The notes: generated from the letters alone by a model not told the origin. A stretch of DNA of 64,000 nt from Vibrio hepatarius (GCF_011806575.1 NZ_JAATOO010000022.1:1-64000); one strand, 5' to 3'. Counted from the first letter of the stretch, positions 26,045-35,458 are shown. Made by a program: numbers and translations.

Positions 26045-26879
26045 TTAGATCACTCCCTGGCTGTTGTGTTTGTTTCTCCGTCTTGTTCCCCACCAGTAAG
26101 CGGTAGAGTTTTTCGGTCAAAGGTAAAGCAATAAATAGCCCGACAAATAGACCTGTCGCATTAGTTAACAAGTTGCTTGCACCAGCTAAAGCAAGGATTT
26201 CCTCTTTCATCGCCGGAACACTTTCACCCAACGCAGCAGAACATGCCGCGGTCATACTGCCGCTACCCACACCACATGCCATCGCCAATGCGCGCACATC
26301 AAACCATTCTGTTGACGCCAGTAAAGAAGCCAAAATCGCGAAATACAGCGTGCCGAACATAGTGCCCATGACATAAACCCCCATAACACCGATCCCTTCC
26401 GGACTCTTCAAGCCATATTTATCAGAGATCAGTGCGATATTCGGCTCACGCGCGATAGAGAAACACGCACCAATCGACTCACGTCCCATCTTCAGCAACA
26501 ATATCGCGACAGGCATTGCGACTAAGATAGTACCGAGGTTACCGAGTTCCTGAAAAATCATCGCCGGACCAACCGCCAAGATTTTGTTTAGAGAAGGACC
26601 GATAAGCGTGCCGAATTTCGCCAAGAAAGGAAGAACGGAAATAATGATGATTGGCGTGGCTTTTTCAGCCTGTTTTGAACTCAGTACCCGTTTCGCGGCG
26701 CCGACGACATTCGGATTAAAGAGCAAACCGATGATAAATGCGTAAAAGAGGGGGAGCAGTACCACACTGCTGCTGCCTAGCGGCACTTTAACCACGCCGA
26801 CGAGCTCGGCAATGACCGCTATTGCAATCACCAAGAGGTGAAGTCGCCAGTTGCCCAACTGGCCTTTTAAGCTGTTCAT
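26037..26879 (-). CDS. DUF3100 family membrane protein, putative transporter
   Basis: The 280-residue inner-membrane protein has seven or eight hydrophobic segments and matches DUF3100 in its opening (VGVVKVPLGSSSVVLLPLFY) and in its glycine-rich ACGVGSGSMTAACSAALGES (about 204-223). Such broken glycine-rich helices are common in secondary transporters of the BART type; this relation is inference. It is first in a minus-strand operon with a 5-TM protein, an M20 amidohydrolase and a LysR regulator. A role in importing the hydrolase substrate is the simplest reading. Confidence 0.82.
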   Translation of the reverse strand: MNSLKGQLGNWRLHLLVIAIAVIAELVGVVKVPLGSSSVVLLPLFYAFIIGLLFNPNVVGAAKRVLSSKQAEKATPIIIISVLPFLAKFGTLIGPSLNKILAVGPAMIFQELGNLGTILVAMPVAILLLKMGRESIGACFSIAREPNIALISDKYGLKSPEGIGVMGVYVMGTMFGTLYFAILASLLASTEWFDVRALAMACGVGSGSMTAACSAALGESVPAMKEEILALAGASNLLTNATGLFVGLFIALPLTEKLYRLLVGNKTEKQTQQPGSDLNV

Positions 26880-26999
26880 ATTTTGCTTCCTTGTTGGTTA
26901 TATATCATTCCATTTTCTTATGTATCCAATTGATTAAATCATAATCACCACACTGGAACTAATGCTATATAACCAACGTTTTGTTCTAAAAAAAGCAAC

Positions 27000-27143
27000 A
27001 TGAAACATAATATCGTTGCATTAAATGAACACGGAAACGTTTACGCTCAAGCAAAAGTAGAATCAGACGATTCAACCATACTAAGAGCAAACAATAAGAA
27101 CTTTGTTCTGTTACACCGCTTGCGCTGTCAATTGCTTCAATAG
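27000..27143 (+). CDS. candidate 47-residue ORF antisense to the comM 3' end
   Basis: An ATG at 27000 opens a 47-codon frame ending at TAG 27143, overlapping the 3' end of comM on the opposite strand by 33 bases. The peptide MKHNIVALNEHGNVYAQAKV and its continuation look like a small soluble protein rather than a random frame. However, the ribosome site is weak (AAAAAGCAAC) and I recognise no family. Codon use is compatible with the host. It may be chance. Confidence 0.28.
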   Translation: MKHNIVALNEHGNVYAQAKVESDDSTILRANNKNFVLLHRLRCQLLQ

Positions 27144-28634
27144 GCGATCCATGGCTCGATAACCTAACGCTTCCGCAAGATGAGCACGTTCAATATCGAC
27201 CTGTCCCTCTAAATCCGCGATAGTTCGCGCGACTTTGATGATGCGATGATAAGCGCGAATCGATAACCCTAACCGATGCAAAGCACTTTCCAGAAACTGC
27301 GCATCTGGCTTATTTAACGGGCAATATTTCTCGATCTCTCGACTGCCAAGCAACGCATTGGATTTGTTGGCTCGGTGTTGCATCCTTGCTCGCGCTTCCA
27401 ACACACGCTCTCTGACCACGACCGTCGGCTCACCACGATCTCCCCCTTCGGCTAAAGTGCCTTTCGGTAGAGACGGTATTTCAATCGACATATCAAAGCG
27501 GTCAAGTAACGGGCCTGATAATCGGCTGAGATAACGTAAAATCGACTGTGGGTTAACGCGTGATTGGTTGCCTTCATAGTAACCCGTTGGGCTTGGATTC
27601 AGCGCGCCCACCAGTTGAAATCGGGCGGGAAAACGAGTTTTACCTTGCGCACGCGAAATGATGATCTCACCAGACTCTAGGGGTTCACGCAGTGAATCGA
27701 GCACTTTTCTTTCAAATTCGGGCATTTCATCAAGAAACAACAAACCATTATGAGCCAGCGAAATCTCGCCCGGCCTTGGAATGGTGCCCCCACCCACCAA
27801 CGCCGCCATGGAACTGGAGTGGTGCGGAGATCGAAACGGGCGCTGCTTCCAGTTGTGGACATTGATTTCTTGCTGAGTGAGCGAGGCAACCGATGCGGTT
27901 TCCATTGCCTCTTCGTCATCCATCTCAGGTAACAGGTCACACAGGCGAGAAGCCAGCATGGTTTTTCCCGTTCCGGGAGGACCGAGAAACAGTAGGTTGT
28001 GGTTACCCGCTGCGGCAATTTCCAACGCGCGCTTCCCTTGTTGTTGGCCTATAATATCTTGCAGATCGCGTTGATTAGACGCCAACTTGGCACGTTTTTG
28101 CGTCTGATGGAGCGTTAATGACTGCTGACCACACAAGTCAGCACACACTTCCAATAAGCTTTGCGCCGATTTATGCAGATGTTGGCCGACCAAGGCAGCT
28201 TGGTCACCATTTTGCTGTGGCACCACCAGGCAACGCTCGGCTCGATTCGCCGCAAGCGCAGCAGGCAACACACCTTTTACCGAGCGTAATTCTCCCGATA
28301 GTGCTAATTCACCGATAAACTCCTTACTATCTAAGTCCGTCATCGGGATCTGCTGCGAAGCCGCCAAAATGCCGAGTGCAATTGGTAAATCAAACCGACC
28401 GCCCTCTTTGGGAAGATCGGCCGGTGCCAAGTTGACCGTGATCCGTTTGGCGGGGAACTCAAACCGTGAATTAATGATCGCACTGCGCACCCGATCGCGC
28501 GATTCTTTGACGGTGGTTTCTGGTAAACCGACTAACGTAAATCCCGGCATACCGTTGCTGATGTGCACTTCCACCGTCACATTGGGCGCTTCTACTCCGA
28601 CCGAAGCTCGACTATGAATTACCGCTAATCCCAT
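27111..28634 (-). CDS. comM: AAA+ ATPase ComM (YifB, Mg-chelatase family)
   Basis: ComM is a hexameric helicase that promotes branch migration of incoming DNA during natural transformation. The 507-residue protein has an N-terminal Lon-protease-like ChlI domain (about 20-145), the AAA+ core with Walker A GPPGTGKTM (about 218-226) and LLFLDEMPEF (Walker B), and the C-terminal Mg_chelatase_C region. The gene stands divergent to the ilv operon, its usual vibrio and enteric place. With dprA, it is a second competence gene in the window. Confidence 0.96.
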   Translation of the reverse strand: MGLAVIHSRASVGVEAPNVTVEVHISNGMPGFTLVGLPETTVKESRDRVRSAIINSRFEFPAKRITVNLAPADLPKEGGRFDLPIALGILAASQQIPMTDLDSKEFIGELALSGELRSVKGVLPAALAANRAERCLVVPQQNGDQAALVGQHLHKSAQSLLEVCADLCGQQSLTLHQTQKRAKLASNQRDLQDIIGQQQGKRALEIAAAGNHNLLFLGPPGTGKTMLASRLCDLLPEMDDEEAMETASVASLTQQEINVHNWKQRPFRSPHHSSSMAALVGGGTIPRPGEISLAHNGLLFLDEMPEFERKVLDSLREPLESGEIIISRAQGKTRFPARFQLVGALNPSPTGYYEGNQSRVNPQSILRYLSRLSGPLLDRFDMSIEIPSLPKGTLAEGGDRGEPTVVVRERVLEARARMQHRANKSNALLGSREIEKYCPLNKPDAQFLESALHRLGLSIRAYHRIIKVARTIADLEGQVDIERAHLAEALGYRAMDRLLKQLTAQAV

Positions 28635-28842
28635 AAACTCATCACTTTTTCGCCATTCACTATTTATCTCCTTGATAAATTGTCTAAATCACAATCAAGC
28701 TTGTTATATAGCTTGATCAGTTGCTGATGGAATGTGAAAAAAGTATGAGTTTTTGCTTGTCATTTAACGGATATGTGTGATACCACTAGAGACGCAAACA
28801 ATTTCGTACCATATTGCATAGACACAACATTAGAAAACGAAG

Positions 28843-28932
28843 ATGAACTTTACCGCCCGCACTAACGCACTGATTGCCCTGATTATCGTGGTCATTATTG
28901 ATTCCGCGCGGGGGCTGGTGGGCGAAAAATAA
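28843..28932 (+). CDS. ilvL: ilvGMEDA operon leader peptide IlvL
   Basis: This 29-residue leader peptide holds the control codons of the branched-chain operon. Eleven of 29 residues are Ile (5), Val (3) or Leu (3), with the run LIALIIVVII at positions 10-19. It is followed by a terminator hairpin 14 bases after its stop. Compared with E. coli IlvL, the sequence is different but the design is the same. The ribosome site is GAAGATG-like and weak. Confidence 0.85.
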   Translation: MNFTARTNALIALIIVVIIDSARGLVGEK

Positions 28933-28956
28933 CCACAAATTCTTAAAAACCCCCGC
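28908..28956 (+). promoter_or_regulatory. antiterminator pairing of the ilv attenuator
   Basis: GCGGGGG at 28908-28914, in the leader codons just after the Ile/Val run, can pair all seven bases with CCCCCGC at 28950-28956. That would disrupt the terminator stem. An upstream CCCGC (28856-28860) can in turn mask the 5' arm. A ribosome stalled on Ile or Val codons would favour the antiterminator. This is read from base pairing only. Confidence 0.7.
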
Positions 28957-28980
28957 ACTGAGAAGTCCGGGGGTTTTTTT
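28946..28980 (+). terminator. ilv attenuator terminator
   Basis: A strong stem AAAACCCCCG/CGGGGGTTTT, extended through a C-C mismatch by ACT/AGT with a GAGA tetraloop, is followed by T's. It lies between ilvL and ilvG and fits a transcription attenuator. Confidence 0.88.
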
Positions 28981-29126
28981 ACAATTAACAGTTCAAAAAA
29001 TTAAATTAAAACAAAGTTCATCCTGACCAAAGTCGTTCAAAGGTCAGTTATGACAGGAAGAATGGGAGCGCACATGCAGTGCACAAGAAAAAATAATCGC
29101 CAATGCGATACACAGGGAGGCTTACG

Positions 29127-30773
29127 ATGACAGGTGCAGAGTTAGTCGTAGCCGCATTGCAGCAGCAAGGGATTAAGACCGTATTTGGTTACCCTGGTGG
29201 TGCAATCATGCCAATCTACGACGCATTATACGATGGCGGTGTTGAGCATATACTTTGTCGTCACGAGCAAGGCGCAGCAATGGCTGCCATCGGCATGGCT
29301 CGTTCTACTCAAGATGTTGCCGTGTGTATGGCCACATCCGGACCAGGAGCCACCAACCTAGTGACCGGTTTAGCCGATGCCTTTATGGATTCCATCCCAC
29401 TGGTTGCTATCACAGGTCAGGTTGCCAGTTCCCATATCGGTACCGATGCATTTCAGGAAATGGACGTGATCGGCATGTCACTCTCCTGTACCAAACACAG
29501 CTACTTAGTTACCGATATCAACGAACTCGCGCCAACCATGGCCGAAGCCTTCGAAGTAGCAAAAACTGGCCGCCCTGGCCCTGTTATCGTTGATATCGCT
29601 AAAGATGTACAGCTAGCACAAGCTCCTGTTGAACTCCTTCCTCCTTTTACTCCACCTCCTATGCCCGCCGCGACGTCTGCGGCCATTGCGAAAGCACAAG
29701 AGCTGCTATCACAAAGCTCTCGTCCGGTACTTTATGTTGGTGGTGGTGTGCAGTTGGGCCACGCGACAGACGCGGTACGCGAATTTCTACGCTTAAATCC
29801 AATGCCGTCGGTGAGTACACTAAAAGGCTTGGGTACGGTAGAGCGCCACGACCAACATTACTTGGGCATGCTGGGTATGCATGGCACCAAAGCAGCCAAC
29901 TTAGTTGTACAAGAATGTGACCTGCTGATTGCCGTTGGTGCACGTTTTGATGACCGAGTAACAGGTAAGCTGGATACCTTTGCGCCAAACGCGAAAGTCA
30001 TCCATATCGATATCGATGCGGCAGAAATCCACAAACTTCGTCAAGCCAATGCACCAGTTCGTGGTGAAATTCCACAGGTTTTGTCTCAGCTGGAACTAGT
30101 GAAAGACATCACACCTTGGGTTAAGCACAGTGAAAGCCTACGCACCGCGTTCAAATGGCGTTACGACCACCCGGGCGAGCTTATCTACGCACCAGGCCTG
30201 TTAAAACAGCTATCAGACATGATGCCGGACAGCGCGATCGTTTCGACCGACGTCGGCCAACACCAAATGTGGTCAGCGCAGCATATTCAGCCGCGAGAGC
30301 CACAAAACTTCATCACCTCTGCGGGGCTTGGCACCATGGGCTTTGGTCTTCCTGCAGCAATGGGGGCAGCGGTCGCTCGTCCTGATGACCAGTCAATCCT
30401 TATTACCGGTGACGGTTCATTTATGATGAACGTGCAGGAACTGGGCACGCTAAAACGCCGCCAGATTCCGGTCAAAATCGTTCTACTCAACAACCAGCGT
30501 TTAGGCATGGTTCGTCAATGGCAATCGCTGTTCTTTGACGGTCGCCACAGTGAAACGATTCTAGATGACAACCCGGATTTCGTTATGCTGGCAAAAGCGT
30601 TCGATATCCCGGGTAAAACCATCACCAAAAAGGAAGAAGTAGAACCGGCGCTAAAAGAGATGCTTGAGAGCAAAACGTCATACATGCTTCACGTACTGAT
30701 CGACGAAGAAGAAAATGTATGGCCGCTAGTACCGCCAGGTGCTTCAAACAATGACATGCTGGAGAACACGTAA
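29127..30773 (+). CDS. ilvG: acetolactate synthase II large subunit IlvG
   Basis: IlvG condenses pyruvate with pyruvate or 2-ketobutyrate, the first common step to Val, Leu and Ile. The start at ATG 29127 (GGGAGG upstream) gives 548 residues, the E. coli length, and the frame is intact. It has the ThDP glutamate in CRHEQGAAMAA (about 47), the FAD-binding VGARFDDRVTG, and the ThDP-Mg motif GDGSFMMN...NN (about 427-455). It works with the small subunit IlvM encoded next. Confidence 0.97.
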   Translation: MTGAELVVAALQQQGIKTVFGYPGGAIMPIYDALYDGGVEHILCRHEQGAAMAAIGMARSTQDVAVCMATSGPGATNLVTGLADAFMDSIPLVAITGQVASSHIGTDAFQEMDVIGMSLSCTKHSYLVTDINELAPTMAEAFEVAKTGRPGPVIVDIAKDVQLAQAPVELLPPFTPPPMPAATSAAIAKAQELLSQSSRPVLYVGGGVQLGHATDAVREFLRLNPMPSVSTLKGLGTVERHDQHYLGMLGMHGTKAANLVVQECDLLIAVGARFDDRVTGKLDTFAPNAKVIHIDIDAAEIHKLRQANAPVRGEIPQVLSQLELVKDITPWVKHSESLRTAFKWRYDHPGELIYAPGLLKQLSDMMPDSAIVSTDVGQHQMWSAQHIQPREPQNFITSAGLGTMGFGLPAAMGAAVARPDDQSILITGDGSFMMNVQELGTLKRRQIPVKIVLLNNQRLGMVRQWQSLFFDGRHSETILDDNPDFVMLAKAFDIPGKTITKKEEVEPALKEMLESKTSYMLHVLIDEEENVWPLVPPGASNNDMLENT

Positions 30774-30774
30774 C

Positions 30775-31059
30775 ATGGAAAGATATCTATTAGACATCAA
30801 AGCGGATGACAAACCGGTACTTTTAGAGCGTGTTCTGCGAGTGATTCGCCACCGTGGCTTCATCATCAAACAGGTAGCCGCGACACAAAATCACGAAAGC
30901 AAAGTAGCGAGCGTGGAAATTATCGTAGATAGTGATCGTCCAATCTCTTTCATTACCAATCAGATTGAGAAACTCTGGGATGTTCGCACCGTCGAGGTGA
31001 CACAAATCGCGAACGACGAACTACCAAATAACAACTTACAACAAAAGATTTGTGCATAA
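30775..31059 (+). CDS. ilvM: acetolactate synthase II small subunit IlvM
   Basis: The 94-residue protein is an ACT-domain subunit that activates IlvG. The start ATG at 30775 follows the ilvG stop after one base, so the two are coupled. The N-terminal ERYLLDIKADDKPVLLERVL and the strand VASVEIIVDSDRPI are typical of IlvM; it is a little longer than the E. coli protein (87). Confidence 0.94.
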   Translation: MERYLLDIKADDKPVLLERVLRVIRHRGFIIKQVAATQNHESKVASVEIIVDSDRPISFITNQIEKLWDVRTVEVTQIANDELPNNNLQQKICA

Positions 31060-31070
31060 GGAAGGCAATA

Positions 31071-32012
31071 ATGGCTACAAAAACTGCAGATTACATTTGG
31101 TTCAACGGTGAAATGGTTCCATGGGCAGACGCTAACGTTCACGTTCTGACTCACGCGATGCATTACGGTACGTCGGTATTCGAAGGCGTACGCTGCTACA
31201 ACACACCAAAAGGTCCAATTGTCTTCCGTCACCGCGAGCACGCACAGCGTCTTAAAGATTCTGCGAAGATCTACCGTTTCCCGATCCCGTACTCAATCGA
31301 TGAGATCATGGAAGCAACGCGCGAAACACTGCGCCAAAACAAACTGGATAACGCTTACATTCGCCCGCTAGGGTTTGTTGGCAACGTGGGTCTGGGTGTT
31401 TGCCCGCCAGCAGGTACCGAGATGGACCTAATTATCGCCGCGTTCCCTTGGGGTTCTTACCTTGGTGAAGAAGCACTAGAAAACGGCGTTAGCGCGATGG
31501 TTTCAAGCTGGAACCGTGCGGCGCCAAACACCATCCCAACCGCAGCAAAAGCAGGCGGTAACTACTTATCTTCTCTACTAGTTGGCGGTGAAGCTCGCCG
31601 CCACGGTTACGACGAAGGTATCGCACTGAGCGTAGACGGTTACCTATCAGAAGGCGCTGGCGAGAATATTTTCGTAGTGAAAAACGGTGTCATTACCACG
31701 CCACCAGCAACCAGTGCAATTCTACCGGGCATCACCCGAGATTCGATCATGACACTGGCGCGCGACATGGGTTACGAAGTTCGCGAAGCGAATATTGCCC
31801 GTGAAGCCCTCTACCTAGCGGACGAAGTGTTTATGACTGGTACCGCAGCAGAAGTCGTACCGGTTGCGACTATCGACAAAATTGAAGTTGGCAGCGGTAA
31901 ACGTGGCCCTATCACTAAAGCGCTACAAGAAGCGTACTTTGGCCTGTTCAACGGCACCACTGAAGATAAGTGGGGTTGGTTGGATTACGTTTACCCGCAA
32001 GATGCAAAATAA
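31071..32012 (+). CDS. ilvE: branched-chain amino-acid aminotransferase IlvE
   Basis: IlvE is a fold-type IV PLP enzyme that makes Val, Leu and Ile from their 2-oxo acids with glutamate. The ATG at 31071 follows AAGGAAGG. The 313-residue protein begins with DYIWFNGEMVPW and has GTSVFEGVRCY (about 39-49), the PLP lysine in TAAKAGGNYLSS (about 160), LSEGAGENIFVV and the end-block MTGTAAEVVPV. Length is as in E. coli (309). Confidence 0.97.
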   Translation: MATKTADYIWFNGEMVPWADANVHVLTHAMHYGTSVFEGVRCYNTPKGPIVFRHREHAQRLKDSAKIYRFPIPYSIDEIMEATRETLRQNKLDNAYIRPLGFVGNVGLGVCPPAGTEMDLIIAAFPWGSYLGEEALENGVSAMVSSWNRAAPNTIPTAAKAGGNYLSSLLVGGEARRHGYDEGIALSVDGYLSEGAGENIFVVKNGVITTPPATSAILPGITRDSIMTLARDMGYEVREANIAREALYLADEVFMTGTAAEVVPVATIDKIEVGSGKRGPITKALQEAYFGLFNGTTEDKWGWLDYVYPQDAK

Positions 32013-32024
32013 GGAAGTAGCACA

Positions 32025-33866
32025 ATGCCTAAATACAGATCAGCCACCACCACACACGGACGCAACATGGCGGGTGCTCGTGCCTTGTGGCGCGCAACCG
32101 GCGTAAAAGATGAAGACTTTGGTAAACCAATCATCGCGGTGGTGAACTCATTTACTCAGTTTGTTCCTGGTCACGTTCACTTAAAAGACTTAGGGCAGCT
32201 CGTCGCGCAAGAAATCGAAGCGGCAGGCGGTATCGCCAAAGAATTCAACACCATCGCGGTCGACGATGGCATCGCGATGGGTCACGGCGGCATGCTTTAC
32301 TCACTACCGTCACGTGAACTGATCGCGGACTCGGTGGAATACATGGTTAACGCGCACTGTGCGGACGCAATGGTGTGTATCTCTAACTGTGACAAAATCA
32401 CTCCGGGGATGCTAATGGCGTCGATGCGCCTGAATATCCCAGTCATTTTTGTCTCTGGTGGCCCGATGGAAGCAGGAAAAACCAAGCTTTCAGACCAACT
32501 CATCAAGCTCGACCTTGTTGACGCGATGATCCAAGGAGCAGACCCGAAAGTCTCAGATGAGCAGAGCGAACAGATCGAGCGTTCGGCGTGTCCGACTTGT
32601 GGTTCATGTTCGGGCATGTTCACCGCGAACTCGATGAACTGTCTGACCGAAGCACTTGGCCTATCTCAGCCGGGTAACGGTTCTTTACTTGCCACTCACG
32701 CAGACCGTAGAGAGCTGTTTGTTAATGCGGGTAAACGCATCGTTGAACTAACAAAACGTTACTACCTGCAAGACGATGAAACCGCACTACCACGCAATAT
32801 CGCAACCAAAGCGGCATTCGAAAATGCGATGGCGCTGGATATCGCGATGGGTGGTTCAACCAACACCGTTTTACACCTACTCGCCGCAGCGCAAGAAGGT
32901 GAAGTCGATTTCGACATGACCGATATCGACCGCATGTCTCGCCAGGTACCGCACCTATGTAAAGTGGCGCCGTCCACGCAGAAATACCATATGGAAGATG
33001 TGCACCGCGCTGGTGGCGTGGTCGGTATTCTTGGTGAACTAGACCGCGCTGGCTTGTTGCACAACCAATCGAAAACCGTATTAGGTTTGACTTGGGAAGA
33101 GCAATTGGCGCAATACGACATCATGCTGACTGAATCTGAACAGGTAAAAGAGTTCTACCGTGCTGGACCTGCTGGTATCCGCACTACCCAAGCCTTCTCA
33201 CAAGACTGCCGTTGGGACACACTGGATGATGACCGTGCTGAAGGTTGTATCCGCACTAAAGAAAACGCATTTAGCCAGGATGGCGGCCTTGCGGTGCTCA
33301 GAGGCAATATCGCGCTCGACGGTTGTATCGTCAAAACTGCTGGTGTTGACGAAAGTATCCTGAAATTCACCGGTCCTGCAGTGGTATTTGAAAGCCAAGA
33401 AGATGCGGTAGAAGGTATCCTTGGCGGTAAAGTGAAAGCGGGCGACGTCGTGGTGATTCGTTACGAAGGACCAAAAGGTGGACCGGGCATGCAAGAAATG
33501 CTCTACCCAACCACTTACCTTAAGTCGATGGGCTTAGGCAAAGAGTGTGCGCTGTTAACCGACGGTCGCTTCTCTGGTGGTACGTCAGGCCTGTCGATCG
33601 GTCACGCGTCTCCAGAGGCAGCAAACGGTGGTGCGATTGGCTTGGTTAAAGATGGCGACATGATTGCGATTGATATTCCAAACCGCAGCATTGCTCTAGA
33701 AATTTCTGAGCAAGAGCTTGCAGAGCGCCGTGCGAAACAAGACGAGCTAGGCTGGAAACCCGTTGCCCGTGAACGTGAAGTTTCTTTTGCACTGAAAGCA
33801 TACGCAAGCATGGCAACCAGTGCTGACAAAGGTGCAGTACGAGATAAATCTAAGCTAGAGGGCTAG
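32025..33866 (+). CDS. ilvD: dihydroxy-acid dehydratase IlvD
   Basis: IlvD dehydrates 2,3-dihydroxy-acids to 2-oxo acids in Val and Ile synthesis and carries a [4Fe-4S] or [2Fe-2S] cluster. The 613-residue protein has the cluster cysteines in SNCDKITPGM (about 122), CPTCGSCSGMFTANSMNCL (about 192-210), the Mg and Lys-carbamate region and the C-terminal GRFSGGTSGLSIGHASPEA. Length is normal (E. coli 616). Confidence 0.98.
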   Translation: MPKYRSATTTHGRNMAGARALWRATGVKDEDFGKPIIAVVNSFTQFVPGHVHLKDLGQLVAQEIEAAGGIAKEFNTIAVDDGIAMGHGGMLYSLPSRELIADSVEYMVNAHCADAMVCISNCDKITPGMLMASMRLNIPVIFVSGGPMEAGKTKLSDQLIKLDLVDAMIQGADPKVSDEQSEQIERSACPTCGSCSGMFTANSMNCLTEALGLSQPGNGSLLATHADRRELFVNAGKRIVELTKRYYLQDDETALPRNIATKAAFENAMALDIAMGGSTNTVLHLLAAAQEGEVDFDMTDIDRMSRQVPHLCKVAPSTQKYHMEDVHRAGGVVGILGELDRAGLLHNQSKTVLGLTWEEQLAQYDIMLTESEQVKEFYRAGPAGIRTTQAFSQDCRWDTLDDDRAEGCIRTKENAFSQDGGLAVLRGNIALDGCIVKTAGVDESILKFTGPAVVFESQEDAVEGILGGKVKAGDVVVIRYEGPKGGPGMQEMLYPTTYLKSMGLGKECALLTDGRFSGGTSGLSIGHASPEAANGGAIGLVKDGDMIAIDIPNRSIALEISEQELAERRAKQDELGWKPVAREREVSFALKAYASMATSADKGAVRDKSKLEG

Positions 33867-33869
33867 CTT

Positions 33870-35411
33870 ATGAGCGATTCTTCAGCCCTCAAACCACAAT
33901 CTGGCGCAGAGTACCTGCGCCAAATCTTGCGCGCACCTGTGTACGAAGTGGCGACCGTTACCCCACTGCAAGATATGCCGCGCTTATCGGCGCGTCTGAA
34001 AAACCAAGTGCAAATCAAACGAGAAGACCGCCAGCCAGTGCACTCGTTTAAACTGCGCGGCGCCTACAACATGGTGGCGAGCTTATCTGAGCAGCAAAAA
34101 GCGGCAGGTGTCATTGCTGCATCGGCAGGCAACCACGCTCAAGGCATGGCGCTGTCAGGCACTAAGCTTGGCATCAAAACCACGATTGTGATGCCAAGAA
34201 CCACACCCGACATCAAGGTCGATGCGGTACGCAGTTTTGGTGGCAATGTGGTGCTGCATGGCAGCAACTTTGACGAAGCCAAAGCGGAAGCCGAACGTTT
34301 ATCTGAAGTCAACGGCTATACCTTTGTGCCCCCATTCGACCACCCATTGGTGATCGCTGGGCAAGGCACGATCGGGATGGAGATGCTGCAGCAAAACGGT
34401 CATCTTGATTACATCTTCGTCCCTGTCGGTGGCGGTGGCTTGGCTGCGGGTGTCGCGGTTTTAGTCAAACAACTGATGCCAGAAATCAAAGTCATAGCGG
34501 TGGAACCGGAAGATTCAGCGTGCCTAAAAGCAGCACTCGATGCCGGTGAACCTGTGGTGCTTGACCAAGTCAGTATGTTTGCCGACGGTGTTGCGGTAAA
34601 ACGCATCGGCGAAGAAACATTCCGCCTGTGTCAGAAGTACATCGACGGACACATTACAGTATCGAGCGATGAAATTTGTTCTGCGGTCAAAGATATCTTT
34701 GAAGATACCCGTGCGATCGCCGAACCATCAGGTGCATTAGCCCTAGCGGGTCTGAAAAAGTTTGCCGAAAAGAACCAGCTGGAAGGCAAAAAATTGGGGA
34801 CGGTTCTCTCTGGCGCCAACACCAACTTCCATGGATTACGCTATGTTTCCGAACGTTGTGAACTGGGTGAAAAACGTGAAGGGTTACTCGCAGTAACGAT
34901 TCCCGAGCGCCAAGGAGCATTCTTTGAGTTCTGCAACCTGATCGGTGGGCGCGCAGTAACGGAATTTAACTACCGTTACAGTGACGACAGCCTAGCGAAT
35001 ATCTTCGTCGGTGTCCGCTTGCAAGGTGGCCAAGAGGAACTCGAGCATATCATTCACGATTTGCGTGACGGCGGCTATCCGGTAGTTGACCTTTCTGACG
35101 ATGAAATGGCGAAACTGCACGTGCGCTATATGATTGGTGGCAAACCATCCAAACCGCTCAAAGAACGCCTATACAGCTTTGAGTTCCCGGAATACCCGGG
35201 CGCCCTGCTGAAGTTCTTAAGTACACTTGGCACACATTGGAATATTAGCCTGTTTAACTACCGCAACCACGGCGCAGACTACGGTCGGGTTTTATGTGGT
35301 TTTGAATTGGATGAAGGTGATTTGTCACAATTTTCAGCTCACTTACGTGAACTGGGTTATCAGTGCAAAGACGAAACAGAAAATCCTGCGTATAAGTTTT
35401 TCCTTTCCTAG
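33870..35411 (+). CDS. ilvA: threonine ammonia-lyase, biosynthetic, IlvA
   Basis: IlvA deaminates threonine to 2-oxobutanoate, the committed step to isoleucine, and is inhibited by Ile. The 513-residue protein has the PLP-lysine motif HSFKLRGAYN (about 57-66), SAGNHAQGMA, the phosphate-binding VGGGGLAAGVAV, and two C-terminal ACT-like regulatory domains (about 335-410 and 430-510). It is the last gene of the ilvGMEDA operon and is followed by a terminator. Confidence 0.98.
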   Translation: MSDSSALKPQSGAEYLRQILRAPVYEVATVTPLQDMPRLSARLKNQVQIKREDRQPVHSFKLRGAYNMVASLSEQQKAAGVIAASAGNHAQGMALSGTKLGIKTTIVMPRTTPDIKVDAVRSFGGNVVLHGSNFDEAKAEAERLSEVNGYTFVPPFDHPLVIAGQGTIGMEMLQQNGHLDYIFVPVGGGGLAAGVAVLVKQLMPEIKVIAVEPEDSACLKAALDAGEPVVLDQVSMFADGVAVKRIGEETFRLCQKYIDGHITVSSDEICSAVKDIFEDTRAIAEPSGALALAGLKKFAEKNQLEGKKLGTVLSGANTNFHGLRYVSERCELGEKREGLLAVTIPERQGAFFEFCNLIGGRAVTEFNYRYSDDSLANIFVGVRLQGGQEELEHIIHDLRDGGYPVVDLSDDEMAKLHVRYMIGGKPSKPLKERLYSFEFPEYPGALLKFLSTLGTHWNISLFNYRNHGADYGRVLCGFELDEGDLSQFSAHLRELGYQCKDETENPAYKFFLS

Positions 35412-35430
35412 GCCACTTTTTCCAGTCACC

Positions 35431-35458
35431 AAAGCCAGTCTCCCGACTGGCTTTTTTA
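35431..35458 (+). terminator. terminator at the end of the ilv operon
   Basis: A 10-base perfect stem AAAGCCAGTC/GACTGGCTTT with loop TCCC and a T-run lies 20 bases after ilvA. Confidence 0.9.

Noticed and set aside
29024..29046. Hairpin CTGACC/GGTCAG upstream of ilvG
   Set aside because: The stem is only six bases with a 13-base loop and no T-run; it is not enough to call a regulatory element.
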